Assembly: GCA_902805735.1 (NCBI GenBank)
Contig: CADCTW010000002.1
Span: forward strand, 1 to 64,000
Direction of reading: 5' to 3'
Length of the DNA: 64,000 bases
From: an uncultured Gemmatimonadota bacterium
GTDB taxonomy: Bacteria > Gemmatimonadota > Gemmatimonadetes > Longimicrobiales > Longimicrobiaceae
Shown here: in pieces, positions 1-10,300 of the stretch
How the letters are laid out: each line of letters begins with the position of its first letter
How positions within the stretch are numbered: position 1 is the stretch's first letter
Translations under genes and position numbers: made by a program
The notes under the pieces: generated by a model
What the model saw: the letters and a program-made list of their open reading frames with translations, nothing else
Told to the model about the DNA's origin: nothing
Databases searched by the model: none

Positions 1-1
1 T

Positions 2-2185
2 GCGCCTTCCGGAGGCGGCGCCCGGGCGGCCGCGCCCCGGCCCTCCGCCCTGCGCGCCGTGCGCGCCGAGGGCCGCGTGACCGTGGACGGCGTGCTCTCC
101 GAGGCGATGTGGTCGCAGGGGGAGCCCATCGGGATCGGGTACGAGTTCTATCCCGGCGACAACGTGGCGCCGCCGGTGCGCACCGAGTGCCGCGCCAGCT
201 ACGACGACGAGAACCTGTACCTGGGGTGCACGGCCTTCGACCCGGAGCCGGGGCGCATCCGCGCGCACCTGTCGGACCGCGACAAGCCCTTCCGGGACGA
301 CCACCTGATCTTCCTGATCGACCCCTTCAACGACCAGCGCCGGGCGTTCGAGTTCCGGGTGACCGCGCTGGGCGTGCAGATGGACGCCATGTTCATCCCC
401 CAGGAGGGGATCGAGGACTTCAGCTGGGACGCGCTCTGGCGCTCCGCCGGGCGCATCACCGGCGAAGGGTACGTGGTGGAGGTGGCCATCCCCTTCCGGT
501 CGCTGCGCTTTCCGCAGGCGGCGGGGCCGCAGTCGTGGGGGATCATCATGGAGCGCGTGTACCCGCGCAGCGTGCAGCGCCGCATGCGCAGCGCGTACAT
601 CAAGCGCGGCGGCAACTGCCTGCTCTGCGGCGCGGACCGGCTGGAGGGGCTGCAGGGGATCGCCCCCGGGCGCGACCTGGAGATGGCGCCCACCCTGACC
701 GCCCACCGCACCGACGCCCGCGACGCCACGGCCGGCCGGCTGGTGGGCGGCGACGGCAAGACGGACCTGGGCCTCACCGCGCGCTGGGGGATCACCTCCA
801 ACGCCACCCTGGCCGCCACCGTGAACCCGGACTTCTCGCACGTGGAGGCCGACGTCGCGCAGCTGGAGGTGAACGAGCGCTTCGCCCTGTCGTACCCGGA
901 GCGGCGGCCGTTCTTCCTGGAAGGCGCCGACGTGTTCGGCACGCCGCAGCCGGTGGTTTTCACGCGGACGGTGGTGGACCCGGTGGCGGGCGCAAAGCTC
1001 ACCGGCAAGGAGGGGGCAGGCGCATACGGGGTGATGGGGGCGCGCGACCGGGTGAACACGCTCCTCTTTCCCGCCAACCAGGCGTCGCGCAGCGCCCTTC
1101 TGCGGCAGGAGGTCAGCACGGGCGTGGCGCGCTACCGCCGCGACCTGGGAGGCTCGTCCAGCATGGGCGTGCTGCTCACCACCCGCGAGGGCGACGGATA
1201 CCACAACCGCACCGCGGGGCTGGACGGCCTGGTGCGGCTGGGCCGCGGCACGCTGCTGCGCTTTCAGGGCGCGCTCAGCGACACGGACTATCCGGACTCG
1301 CTGGCCACGCGGATGGCGCAGCGGACGGGGGCGTTCGGCGGGGTGAACGCGTACGCGCAGCTCTCGCACTCCCGGCCCACCTGGAACGCGATGGTGGCGG
1401 CGCGGCACGTGGAGCGCGGCTTCCGTGCGGACGCCGGCTTCATCCCCCGCGTGGACGTGAGCGGGGTGAATATGAACGCCACCCGCGTTCGCTGGGGGCG
1501 TCCGGGAGGGTGGTACAACCGCCTCGCCGTGACCACCTCGCTGGAGCGGCTGACGGACCAGGGCGGGGATCTCACGGACCAGGGGGTGGCGCTCTCGGGC
1601 AACTACCAGGGCCCGCGGCAGAGCGTGGTGGACGTGGGCGTGGGGCACTACCGCAGGCTGTACGGCGGGCAGATGTTCGACCTGGTGGACGCGCGCTGGA
1701 ACCTGGAGATGCGCCCCAGCCGCGCCATCGGCTTCCGCATGCCCGGCCGCTACGGCTACGACGTGGACCTGGCCAACAACCGCCGCGCCACCCTGCTGAG
1801 CCTGCAGCCCGCGGTGGACGCGCGGCTGGGGCGGCACCTGAACCTCGCGCTCAGCCACTCGCTGCGCACGCTCAGCACGGGCGGCGAAGAGATCCTGGAG
1901 GCGGGGCTCACGCAGGCGCAGGTGGGCTACCACTTCAGCTCGCGGACGATGGTGCGCGCCATCCTGCAGCACCAGGACATCGACCGGAACCAGGAGCTGC
2001 ACCTGGCGAAGGTCAAGGGCGAGTCGCAGAGCTTCTTTTCGCAGTTCCTGTTCTCGTACCGGGTGAACCCGCAGACGCTGCTGTTCCTGGGCTACAGCGA
2101 CAACCACCTGGGGGAGGACGGGGCGACCCTGGTGCGCACGGGGCGGACGCTGTTCCTCAAGCTGGGCTACGCCTGGCAGCTGTGA
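2..2185 (+). CDS. DUF5916 domain-containing protein (CBM9-like N-terminus plus outer-membrane beta-barrel-like C-terminus), 5' end probably outside the window
   Basis: The frame is open to the window edge upstream of the listed GTG at 59. 'VDGVLSEAMW...LYLGCTAFDP...YPERRPFFLEGADVF' resembles the DUF5916 protein at 32758-35589. Confidence 0.8.
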   Translation, partial: APSGGGARAAAPRPSALRAVRAEGRVTVDGVLSEAMWSQGEPIGIGYEFYPGDNVAPPVRTECRASYDDENLYLGCTAFDPEPGRIRAHLSDRDKPFRDDHLIFLIDPFNDQRRAFEFRVTALGVQMDAMFIPQEGIEDFSWDALWRSAGRITGEGYVVEVAIPFRSLRFPQAAGPQSWGIIMERVYPRSVQRRMRSAYIKRGGNCLLCGADRLEGLQGIAPGRDLEMAPTLTAHRTDARDATAGRLVGGDGKTDLGLTARWGITSNATLAATVNPDFSHVEADVAQLEVNERFALSYPERRPFFLEGADVFGTPQPVVFTRTVVDPVAGAKLTGKEGAGAYGVMGARDRVNTLLFPANQASRSALLRQEVSTGVARYRRDLGGSSSMGVLLTTREGDGYHNRTAGLDGLVRLGRGTLLRFQGALSDTDYPDSLATRMAQRTGAFGGVNAYAQLSHSRPTWNAMVAARHVERGFRADAGFIPRVDVSGVNMNATRVRWGRPGGWYNRLAVTTSLERLTDQGGDLTDQGVALSGNYQGPRQSVVDVGVGHYRRLYGGQMFDLVDARWNLEMRPSRAIGFRMPGRYGYDVDLANNRRATLLSLQPAVDARLGRHLNLALSHSLRTLSTGGEEILEAGLTQAQVGYHFSSRTMVRAILQHQDIDRNQELHLAKVKGESQSFFSQFLFSYRVNPQTLLFLGYSDNHLGEDGATLVRTGRTLFLKLGYAWQL

Positions 2186-2222
2186 TACGAAACCGCAGGC
2201 GGCTTGCACCGGCGCGCCGCAC

Positions 2223-2370
2223 CGCCGGGGGATGAATCGCCGGGGGATGAATCCCCCGGCTGGAGGAACGGGAAGCCCGCTGAAGCGGGCTCCGGCACCT
2301 GACTTATGCGAGCGCGCTTCGGCGTGCCTCCCGTGGTCCCGGCGGGGGGATTCATTCCCTAGGCTGGAAC
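2223..2370. repeat. Intergenic REP-like region: tandem CGCCGGGGGATGAAT x2 plus hairpins
   Basis: CGCCGGGGGATGAAT at 2223-2237 and 2238-2252; hairpin GCCGGGGGA-TGAA-TCCCCCGGC (2239-2260); hairpin AGCCCGCT-GA-AGCGGGCT (2274-2291); a distal GGGGGATTCATTCCC-like arm near 2345. Confidence 0.6.
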
Positions 2371-2400
2371 GCACACCTGATTCAAGAACAAGGACGTGAG

Positions 2401-3942
2401 ATGCGTGTTTTCGTGACGGGCGCCCGCGTGGCGGGCGCCCTGGCCCGGTCGTTCTCCGCCGCGGCGCTGGCGCTGGGGCTGGCCGCGGCGCCGGCCGGCG
2501 CGCAGGAGGCGGACGGGTACTCGATGGCGTCGTACCGCCGCGCGCGGGCGGAGGTGGAGGCGGGGCTTGCCGCCCTAGGCGGCCCCGCCCCGGCCCTCTC
2601 GTTCACGCTGGAGGGGACTCGTGGGCTGCGCGGGCAGAGCGCCGGGCCGGAGTCCGCCGGCGAGCGCACGCCGCACCGCATGCGTGTGATGGTGGAGCCG
2701 GCGCGCGAGCGTGCGCTGGTGGAGATGGAGAGCCACCTCCCCGGCGGCATCCTCTTCGTCCTGCGCCGGGTGGCGCAGGGGCGCTCCGGGTTCCAGATCG
2801 ACGTGCCGCGCACGCGCTTCGGCCCGGCGCTCGTGGAGCTGGCCGCCCCCGCCACCGCGGGGGTGCGCACGCAGGCCACGCGCACGGTGCCGCAGCTGCT
2901 GCTGGCGCAGGCCCTTGCCCGCCCCGCCACGCTGCGCGACCTGGGCACCGTCACGCGCGGCGGCCGCCCGCACCGCGCGGTCGCCTACGCCACCGAAGAG
3001 GGCGCGCAGGTCACGCTCTTCCTGGACTCGGGGACGCGGCTGCTCTCCGGGTACGAGCTGCTGGAAGACAACGCCGGCGTGGGCGACGTGCTGACGGAGG
3101 TCCGGTTCGCGGGCTACGCCGCCGCCGCGGGCGTCCGGCTCCCCACGCGCTACCAGGTGCGGCAGAACGGGGTGATGGACCAGGACCTCCGCTACACCGC
3201 CGTGGCCGCGGGCGCGCTCGCGGACTCGCTCTTCGGGGCGCCGGCCGGGTACACGCCCCCGCCGCCCGCCGCCGCGGCGTCGGTGAAGACGGTGGCGGAC
3301 GGGGTGTACCTGCTGGACCGGGTGGGCGGCCCGTACCGCTCGATGTTCGTGGACATGGGCGACCACGTGCTGGTGGTGGAGGCGCCCGTGAGCTCCGCCG
3401 CGTCGGAGACCGCGCTGGGGCTCATCCGCCAGACGCTGCCCGGCAAGCCCGTGCGCTACCTGGTGGTCACGCACCGCCACAGCGACCACATCGGCGGGGT
3501 GCGGCCGTACGTGGCGGCGGGCGCGGTGCTGGTGGCCCCCGCCGGCGCGGAGCCCGCGCTGCGCCAGATCGCCGCCGTACGCCGCACCCTGGCCTCCGGT
3601 CCGGTGGACCGCGCCCCGGGCGAGCCGCGGGTGGAGGCGGTGGCGGACCGGCGCGTGTTCCAGGGCGCCGGCCGGCGGGTAGAGGTGATCTCCACGGGCG
3701 GCGGGTCGCACGTAGACGCCGAGCTGCTGGTGTACCTGCCCGCGCAGCGGCTGCTGTACCAGGGCGACTTCGTGACCTTTCCCGACTACGGCGGCGACGC
3801 GCCCGACATCCCCGTGACGCGCGAGCTGGCGGCCCTCATCCGCAAGCTGCGGCTGGACGTGGACACCATCGTGGGCACACACGGCCGGCTGGGCACGCTG
3901 GCGGAGCTGAACCGGGCCGTCGGCGCACGCCCGGCGCAGTGA
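2401..3942 (+). CDS. Secreted MBL-fold metallo-hydrolase
   Basis: N-terminal signal-like segment; 'VVTHRHSDHIGGV' metallo-beta-lactamase motif; later 'STGGGSHVDAELLVYLPAQRLLYQGDFV'. Confidence 0.85.
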   Translation: MRVFVTGARVAGALARSFSAAALALGLAAAPAGAQEADGYSMASYRRARAEVEAGLAALGGPAPALSFTLEGTRGLRGQSAGPESAGERTPHRMRVMVEPARERALVEMESHLPGGILFVLRRVAQGRSGFQIDVPRTRFGPALVELAAPATAGVRTQATRTVPQLLLAQALARPATLRDLGTVTRGGRPHRAVAYATEEGAQVTLFLDSGTRLLSGYELLEDNAGVGDVLTEVRFAGYAAAAGVRLPTRYQVRQNGVMDQDLRYTAVAAGALADSLFGAPAGYTPPPPAAAASVKTVADGVYLLDRVGGPYRSMFVDMGDHVLVVEAPVSSAASETALGLIRQTLPGKPVRYLVVTHRHSDHIGGVRPYVAAGAVLVAPAGAEPALRQIAAVRRTLASGPVDRAPGEPRVEAVADRRVFQGAGRRVEVISTGGGSHVDAELLVYLPAQRLLYQGDFVTFPDYGGDAPDIPVTRELAALIRKLRLDVDTIVGTHGRLGTLAELNRAVGARPAQ

Positions 3943-3960
3943 GCTCCTGACGTCCGCGCC

Positions 3961-3990
3961 CTCCGGCCATGCAGCAACGCACGGCCGGAG
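3961..3990 (+). terminator. Hairpin after MBL gene, possible terminator
   Basis: CTCCGGCC (3961-3968) ... GGCCGGAG (3983-3990), 18 nt after the stop; no clear T-tract. Confidence 0.4.
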
Positions 3991-4300
3991 AGCTGGAAGC
4001 CAGGCGGAGAGCCATTCCGCTGCATCCCACCCTGCACGGCCGGAATGACACCGGCGAGAACGGTCGCCCGCCGTCGCCCCGCTGATACGATGCCCGGCGT
4101 CCGCGGCCCCTGGAAACCCGCCCCAGGAGGGCGAGCACCACCAAAGCTACGCCCATCGGTATAGACGGAGCACGCCCTGGAAACCCGCGAAAGCGGGCTC
4201 ACCAGATCAAGACTGTTTTCTGAAGCCACGCTGCCGCGGCACGCGCTGGACTACGTCCCGGCCGAGCTCCAAGGCTTGCCCTAACCCACTGATCGGAACC

Positions 4301-7300
4301 ATGAGCAACAACGTCGAGGCGATCTATCCCCTTTCGCCCATGCAGGAGGGGATGCTGTTCCACACCGCGTACGCGCCGGGAACCGGCATCTACATCAACC
4401 AGGTGGCCTACACCTTCGGCGGGCTGGACGCGGACGCGTTCCGCCGCGCCTGGCAGGCCGCGCTGGACCGGCACGCCGCCCTGCGCAGCGCGTTCCTGTG
4501 GGAGAAGCGCGACCGTCCGCTGCAGGCGGTGCTCCGCGCGGTGGAGCTGCCCTGGGACGAGCGCGACTGGCGCGGCCTCGACGGGCAGGCGCAGCAGGCG
4601 GCGCTGGAGGCGCTGATGCACGAGGACCGCACGCGGGGCTTCGCGCTCAACCGCGCCCCGGCCATGCGGCTCTACGTCCTGCGCACGGGCGACGACGAGC
4701 ACCGGGTGCTGTGGAGCTTCCACCACCTGGTGCTGGACGGGTGGAGCATGTCGCTGCTGCTGGGCGAGGTCTTCCGCCTGTACGACGCCCTGCGCCGGGG
4801 CGAGTCCCCCGCCCTGCCCCGCGCGCCGCAGTACCGGGCGTACATCACCTGGCTGCAGGCCCAGCCCCCGGAGGCCGCCGAGGCGTTCTGGCGCGCCGCG
4901 CTGGACGGCGTGACCGCGCCGACGCCGCTGGGCATCGACCGCGACGGCGAAGCGGTGCCGGCGGACGCGCCCGAGCGCTACGGGCAGCGGATGGAGACCA
5001 TGGACCCGGCGCTGGCGGCGGAGGTGCAGGCCTTTGCCCGTCAGAACCGGGTGACGGCGAGCGCCGTGGCCCAGGGCGCCTGGGCGCTCCTCCTTTCCCG
5101 CTACAGCGGGGAGAGCGACGTCGTCTTCGGCGTCACCGTCAGCGGCCGGCCGCCGGCGGTGCCGGACGCGGAGCAGACGGTGGGGCTGTTCATCAACACC
5201 ATCGCCTGCCGCGTCCCGGTGCGCGACGACCTGCGGGTGGGCGAGTGGCTGCGGGAGATCCAGGCCCGCCACGGCGCCGCCCAGCAGTACGACCACGCGC
5301 CGCTGGTGCAGGTGCAGGGGTGGAGCCAGGTGCCGCGCGACCAGCCGCTCTTCGAGAGCCTGCTGGTGTTCCAGAACTTTCCGACCCAGGGCACCGGGCG
5401 CGAGGGGGGCGGGTTGGAGGTGCGCGAGGTGAAGATCGCCGAGAGCACCAGCGTTCCCCTGTCCGTGGTGGTGGGGATCGGCAAGGCGTCGTTCGTCAAG
5501 CTGATGTGGGACCGCACCCGCATCGGCGACGCGGCGGCGGACCGGCTGCTGCGCCACCTTCCCGCCGTGCTGGCCGCCCTGGTGGCCGGCGCCGGCCGCC
5601 GCCTGGGCGAGCTGCAGGTGCTGGACGCTGAGGACGCGGCGCAGACCGCGGCGTGGAACGCCACCCACCGGGAGTACCCCGGCACGGAGTGCGTCCACGA
5701 GCTCATCGCGCGGCAGGCGGCAGCCACGCCCGACGCGGTGGCGGTGGTGTTCGAGGGCGAGCGCGTGACGTACGCGGAGCTGGACGCCCGCGCCAACCGC
5801 CTGGCCAACCACCTGCGCGGCCTGGGCGTGGGCCCGGAGGTGCGCGTGGGCGTGTGCGCGGAGCGCTCCGTGGACCTCGTCGTCGCGCTGCTGGCCACGC
5901 TCAAGGCCGGCGGCGGCTACGTGCCGCTGGACCCCGGCTACCCGCGCGACCGCCTGGCGTACATGCTGGAGGACTCGCGGGTTTCCGTGCTGCTGGCGCA
6001 GGCGCCCCTGGCGGAGCGCATCCCCCCGCACGGCGCGCGCACGGTGTGGCTGGACCAGGACGCGGCGGCGATCGCGGCGGAGGACGGCACGGCGCCGGCG
6101 ACGGGCGTGGGGCCGGACCACCTGGCGTACGTCATCTACACCTCCGGCAGCACCGGCCGGCCCAAGGGCGCCGAGAACGCGCACCGCGGCATCCGCAACC
6201 GGCTGCTGTGGATGCAGGAGGCGTTCGGGCTGGACGCCAGCGACGCCATCCTCCAGAAGACGCCGTTCTCGTTCGACGTCAGCGTCTGGGAGTTCTTCTG
6301 GCCCCTGATGGTGGGTGCCCGCCTGGTGGTGGCCCGGCCGGACGGCCACCGCGAGCCGGCCTACCTGGCGCGGCTCATCGGCGACGAGGGGGTGACGACG
6401 GTGCACTTCGTCCCCTCCATGCTGCAGGCGTTCCTGGAGGAGCGCGACCTGTCCGCGTGCGCCCCGCTGCGCCGGGTGGTCTGCTCCGGCGAGGCGCTTC
6501 CGGCGGAGCTGCAGACCCGCTTCTTCCAGCGGATCGACGCGGAGCTGCACAACCTCTACGGCCCCACCGAGGCGGCCGTGGACGTGACCTGGTGGCCCTG
6601 CGCGCGCGGCGACGACCGCCGCTCCGTGCCCATCGGCCGCCCCATCGCCAACACGCAGATCCACCTGCTGGACGCGCGGCTCCATCCCGTCCCCGTGGGG
6701 ATCGCGGGGGAGCTGTACATCGCGGGCGTGCAGGTGGGGCGCGGCTACCTGGGGCGGCGCGGATTGACGGCGGAGCGCTTCGTCCCAGACCCGTTCTCCG
6801 CCCTTCCCGGTGCGCGGATGTACCGCACGGGTGATCTGGCCCGCTGGCTGGCCGACGGCAGCGTGGACTACCTGGGCCGCGCCGATCACCAGGTAAAGGT
6901 CCGCGGCTTCCGCATCGAGCTGGGGGAGATCGAGGCCGCCCTGGCCGCGCACCCCGGCGTGCGCGAGGCGGTGGTGGCGGCGCGCACCGACGCGCCCGGC
7001 GGAACGCGGCTGGTGGCGTACGTCACCCCGGCGGAAGGGGCGCCGGACGCGGACGCTCTGCGCGAGCACCTGCGCGCGCAGCTCCCGGAGTACATGGTCC
7101 CCGCCGCTTTCGTGGCGATGGACGCGCTCCCCCTTTCGCCCAACGGCAAGGTGGACCGCAAGGCACTGCCGGAGCCCGGCGCCGCCGCTGCGGCGTCGCG
7201 TGTGGCCCCGCGCAATGCTACGGAAGCCGGCGTCGCCAGGCTGTTCAGCGAGATGCTGTCGGTTCCGGACGTGGGCGCCACGGACTCGTTCTTCGCGCTG

Positions 7301-10300
7301 GGCGGCCACTCGCTCCTGGCCATGCGGCTGGTGTCGCGCGTCCGCGAGCTGTTCAGCGTGGAGCTGCCGCTGCGGGCGGTTTTCGACGGACCCACGGTGG
7401 CGGAGCTGGCGAGGGCGGTGGAGGACGGGCGGCGCGGCGAGCTGCCGGCGCTGCCGCCTGTGGTGCCGGTGGGGCGCACGGGCGCGCTGCCGCTGTCCTT
7501 CGCGCAGGAGCGGCTCTGGCTGGTGGACCAGATGGAGGGGGCGGGCGCGCTCTACAACGTCGCGGTGGCGAGGCGGCTGGCCGGGGCGCTGGAGGTGGAG
7601 GCGCTGCGCGGCGCACTGGCCGAGATCGTCCGGCGCCACGAGGCGCTGCGCACGGTCTTCCGCGAGGTGGAGGGCTCGCTCCGGCAGGTGATCGTCCCGT
7701 TCGCGGGTTTCGAGGTTCCGCTGGAGGACCTCTCCGGGCTGGACGAGCCGGAGGCCGAGGCGGAGCGGCGCGCGGTGCAGGACGCCGCGCTGCCCTTCGA
7801 CCTCGCGGCGGGCCCGCTCGTCCGCGCGAGGCTCCTGCGGCTAGGCGCGGAGGACCACGTGCTCCTGCTCTGCGTGCACCACGTCGCGTGCGACGGGTGG
7901 AGCATGGGCGTGCTCTTCCACGAGCTGAAGGTCCTGTACGGCGCGTTCCGCGAAGAGCGGGAGTCGCCGCTCCCGGAGCTGGCGGTGCAGTACGCGGACT
8001 ACGCCGTGTGGCAGCGCCGGCACCTGGACGGAGACGCGCTGGAGCCGCACCTGGCCTACTGGCGCCAGACGCTCTCCGGCGCCCCCGAGCTGCTGGCGCT
8101 CCCCGCCGACCATCCGCGCCCGGCGGCGCGGACGTACCAGGGCGGACACGAGCGCGTCGAGCTACCCGCCGAGCTGCTGGAGCGGCTGCGCGCGCTGGGT
8201 CAGGGCGAGAGCGCCACGCTGTTCATGGTGCTGCTGGGCGCATTCCAGGCCCTGCTCTCCCGCTACGGCGGCGGCGACGACGTGGTCGTGGGCAGCCCCA
8301 TCGCGGGACGCACGAGCCGCGAGCTGGAAGGGCTGATCGGCTACTTCTCCAACACGCTGGTGCTGCGCACGGACCTGGGCGGCGACCCCGCCTTCCGCGA
8401 CGTGCTGCGGCGGGTCCGCGCGGCGACGCTGGGCGCCTACGAGCACCAGGACGTCCCGTTCGACCGGCTGGTGGCGGAGCTGCGGCCGGAGCGGTCGCTG
8501 AGCCACTCCCCGCTCTTCCAGGTGACGTTCACCCTGCAGGATGGCGACCTCTCCCGGTGGAGCCTGCCGGGCCTGGGGGGCGTGAGTGTGATCCCCACGG
8601 AGCCACAGGCCAAGTTCGACCTCATGCTCACCATGGAGACCACGCGGCACGGCCTGCGCGCGGGGCTCACCTACGCCACCGACCTGTTCGAGCGCGGCAC
8701 CGTCCAGCGCATGCTGGGCCACCTGCAGCGGGTGCTGGAGCAGGTCGCCGGGAGCGCGGACGTACGCCTTTCCGAGCTGAAGCTGGCGGGCGAAGTGGAG
8801 CGGGCGCTGCTGGCGGCGGGGCACGCCACGCGGTCATTCCCCGTGGCGGAGCGGCTCGATCAGCGCTTCGAGCGCCGGGCCATGGAGCGGCCGGATGCTC
8901 CCGCCCTCACCTTCGAGGGGACGACGGCGACGTACGGCGAGGTGAACGATCGCGCCAACCGCCTGGCGCACCGGCTGCGCGCGCTGGGCGTGGGCCCTGA
9001 GGTGCGGGTGGGGATCGCGCTGGAGCGCTCCGCCGAGCTGGTGGTCGCCATCCTGGCGGTGCTCAAGGCGGGCGGAGGATACGTCCCGCTCGACCCCTCC
9101 TACCCGGCGGAGCGCATCGCCTTCGTCCTGGAGGACGCGCAGATCCCGGTGCTGGTGACGGCGAGCCACCTGGTCGCGCAGCTCCCCGCCTTTGCCGGCG
9201 CCACGCTGTGCATCGACACGGACGCGGCGGCCATCGCGGCGGAGAGCGGGGAGAACCCGGCCGTGGAATCGGGGCCGGATTCGCTGGCGTACGTCATCTA
9301 CACGTCGGGCTCCACCGGAAAGCCGAAGGGGGTGCAGGTCACGCACGCCAACGTGGCGCGGCTCTTCGACGCCACCGAGCCCTGGTTCGGCTTCGCCGCG
9401 GACGACGTGTGGACGCTCTTCCACTCGTGCGCGTTCGACTTCTCGGTGTGGGAGATCTGGGGCGCGCTCCTGTACGGCGGCCGGCTGCTCGTCGTCCCCT
9501 TCCTCACCACCCGCTCGCCGGAGGACTTCCACCGGCTGCTGGTGGACGAAGGGGTGACGATGCTGAGCCAGACGCCCAGCGCCTTCAAGCAGCTGGTGCA
9601 GGCGGACCTCGCCTCGGGCGTCGACGCCTCCGCCCTGCGCCTGCGCAGCGTGGTCTTCGGCGGCGAGGCGCTGGACCCGCAGTCGCTGCGGCCGTGGATG
9701 GAGCGGCACGGCGAACAGCCGCGGCTGGTGAACATGTACGGGATCACCGAGACCACCGTGCACGTCACCTACCGGGTGATCACGCGCGCCGACCTGGACC
9801 GCGCCGGGAGCCCGATCGGCGTGCCGATCCCCGACCTCTCGCTGTACGTCCTGGACTCCCGGCTGGAGCCCGTTCCCCCCGGCGTCCCCGGCGAGCTCTT
9901 CGTGGGCGGCGCGGGGGTGGCGCGCGGCTACCTGAACCGGCCGGAGCTCAACGCCGAGCGCTTCATCCAGGACCCCTTCTCGGCGGACCCGGCGGCGCTC
10001 CTCTACCGCTCGGGCGACCTGGCCCGGCGGCGCGCGGACGGCGAGCTGGAGTACATGGGGCGCGCCGACCAGCAGGTGAAGATCCGCGGCTTCCGCATCG
10101 AGACGGGGGAGATCGAGGCCGTGCTCCTCTCGCACCCCGCGCTGGCGGCCTCGGCCGTGATCGCGCGTGAGGACGCCGGGGGCGAGCGGCGGCTGGTGGC
10201 GTACGTCGTCGCCCGCCCCGGCGCGGCCGAGCCCACGGCGGCGGAGCTGCGCGCGCACCTGGCGGCGGCGCTCCCGGACTACATGGTCCCGTCGGCCTTC

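Noticed and set aside
4199-7639. 1146-aa minus-strand ORF opposite NRPS1
   Set aside because: Antisense shadow ORF of a high-GC coding gene; His/Arg/Gly-rich composition with no domain signal. The plus strand encodes clear NRPS domains.
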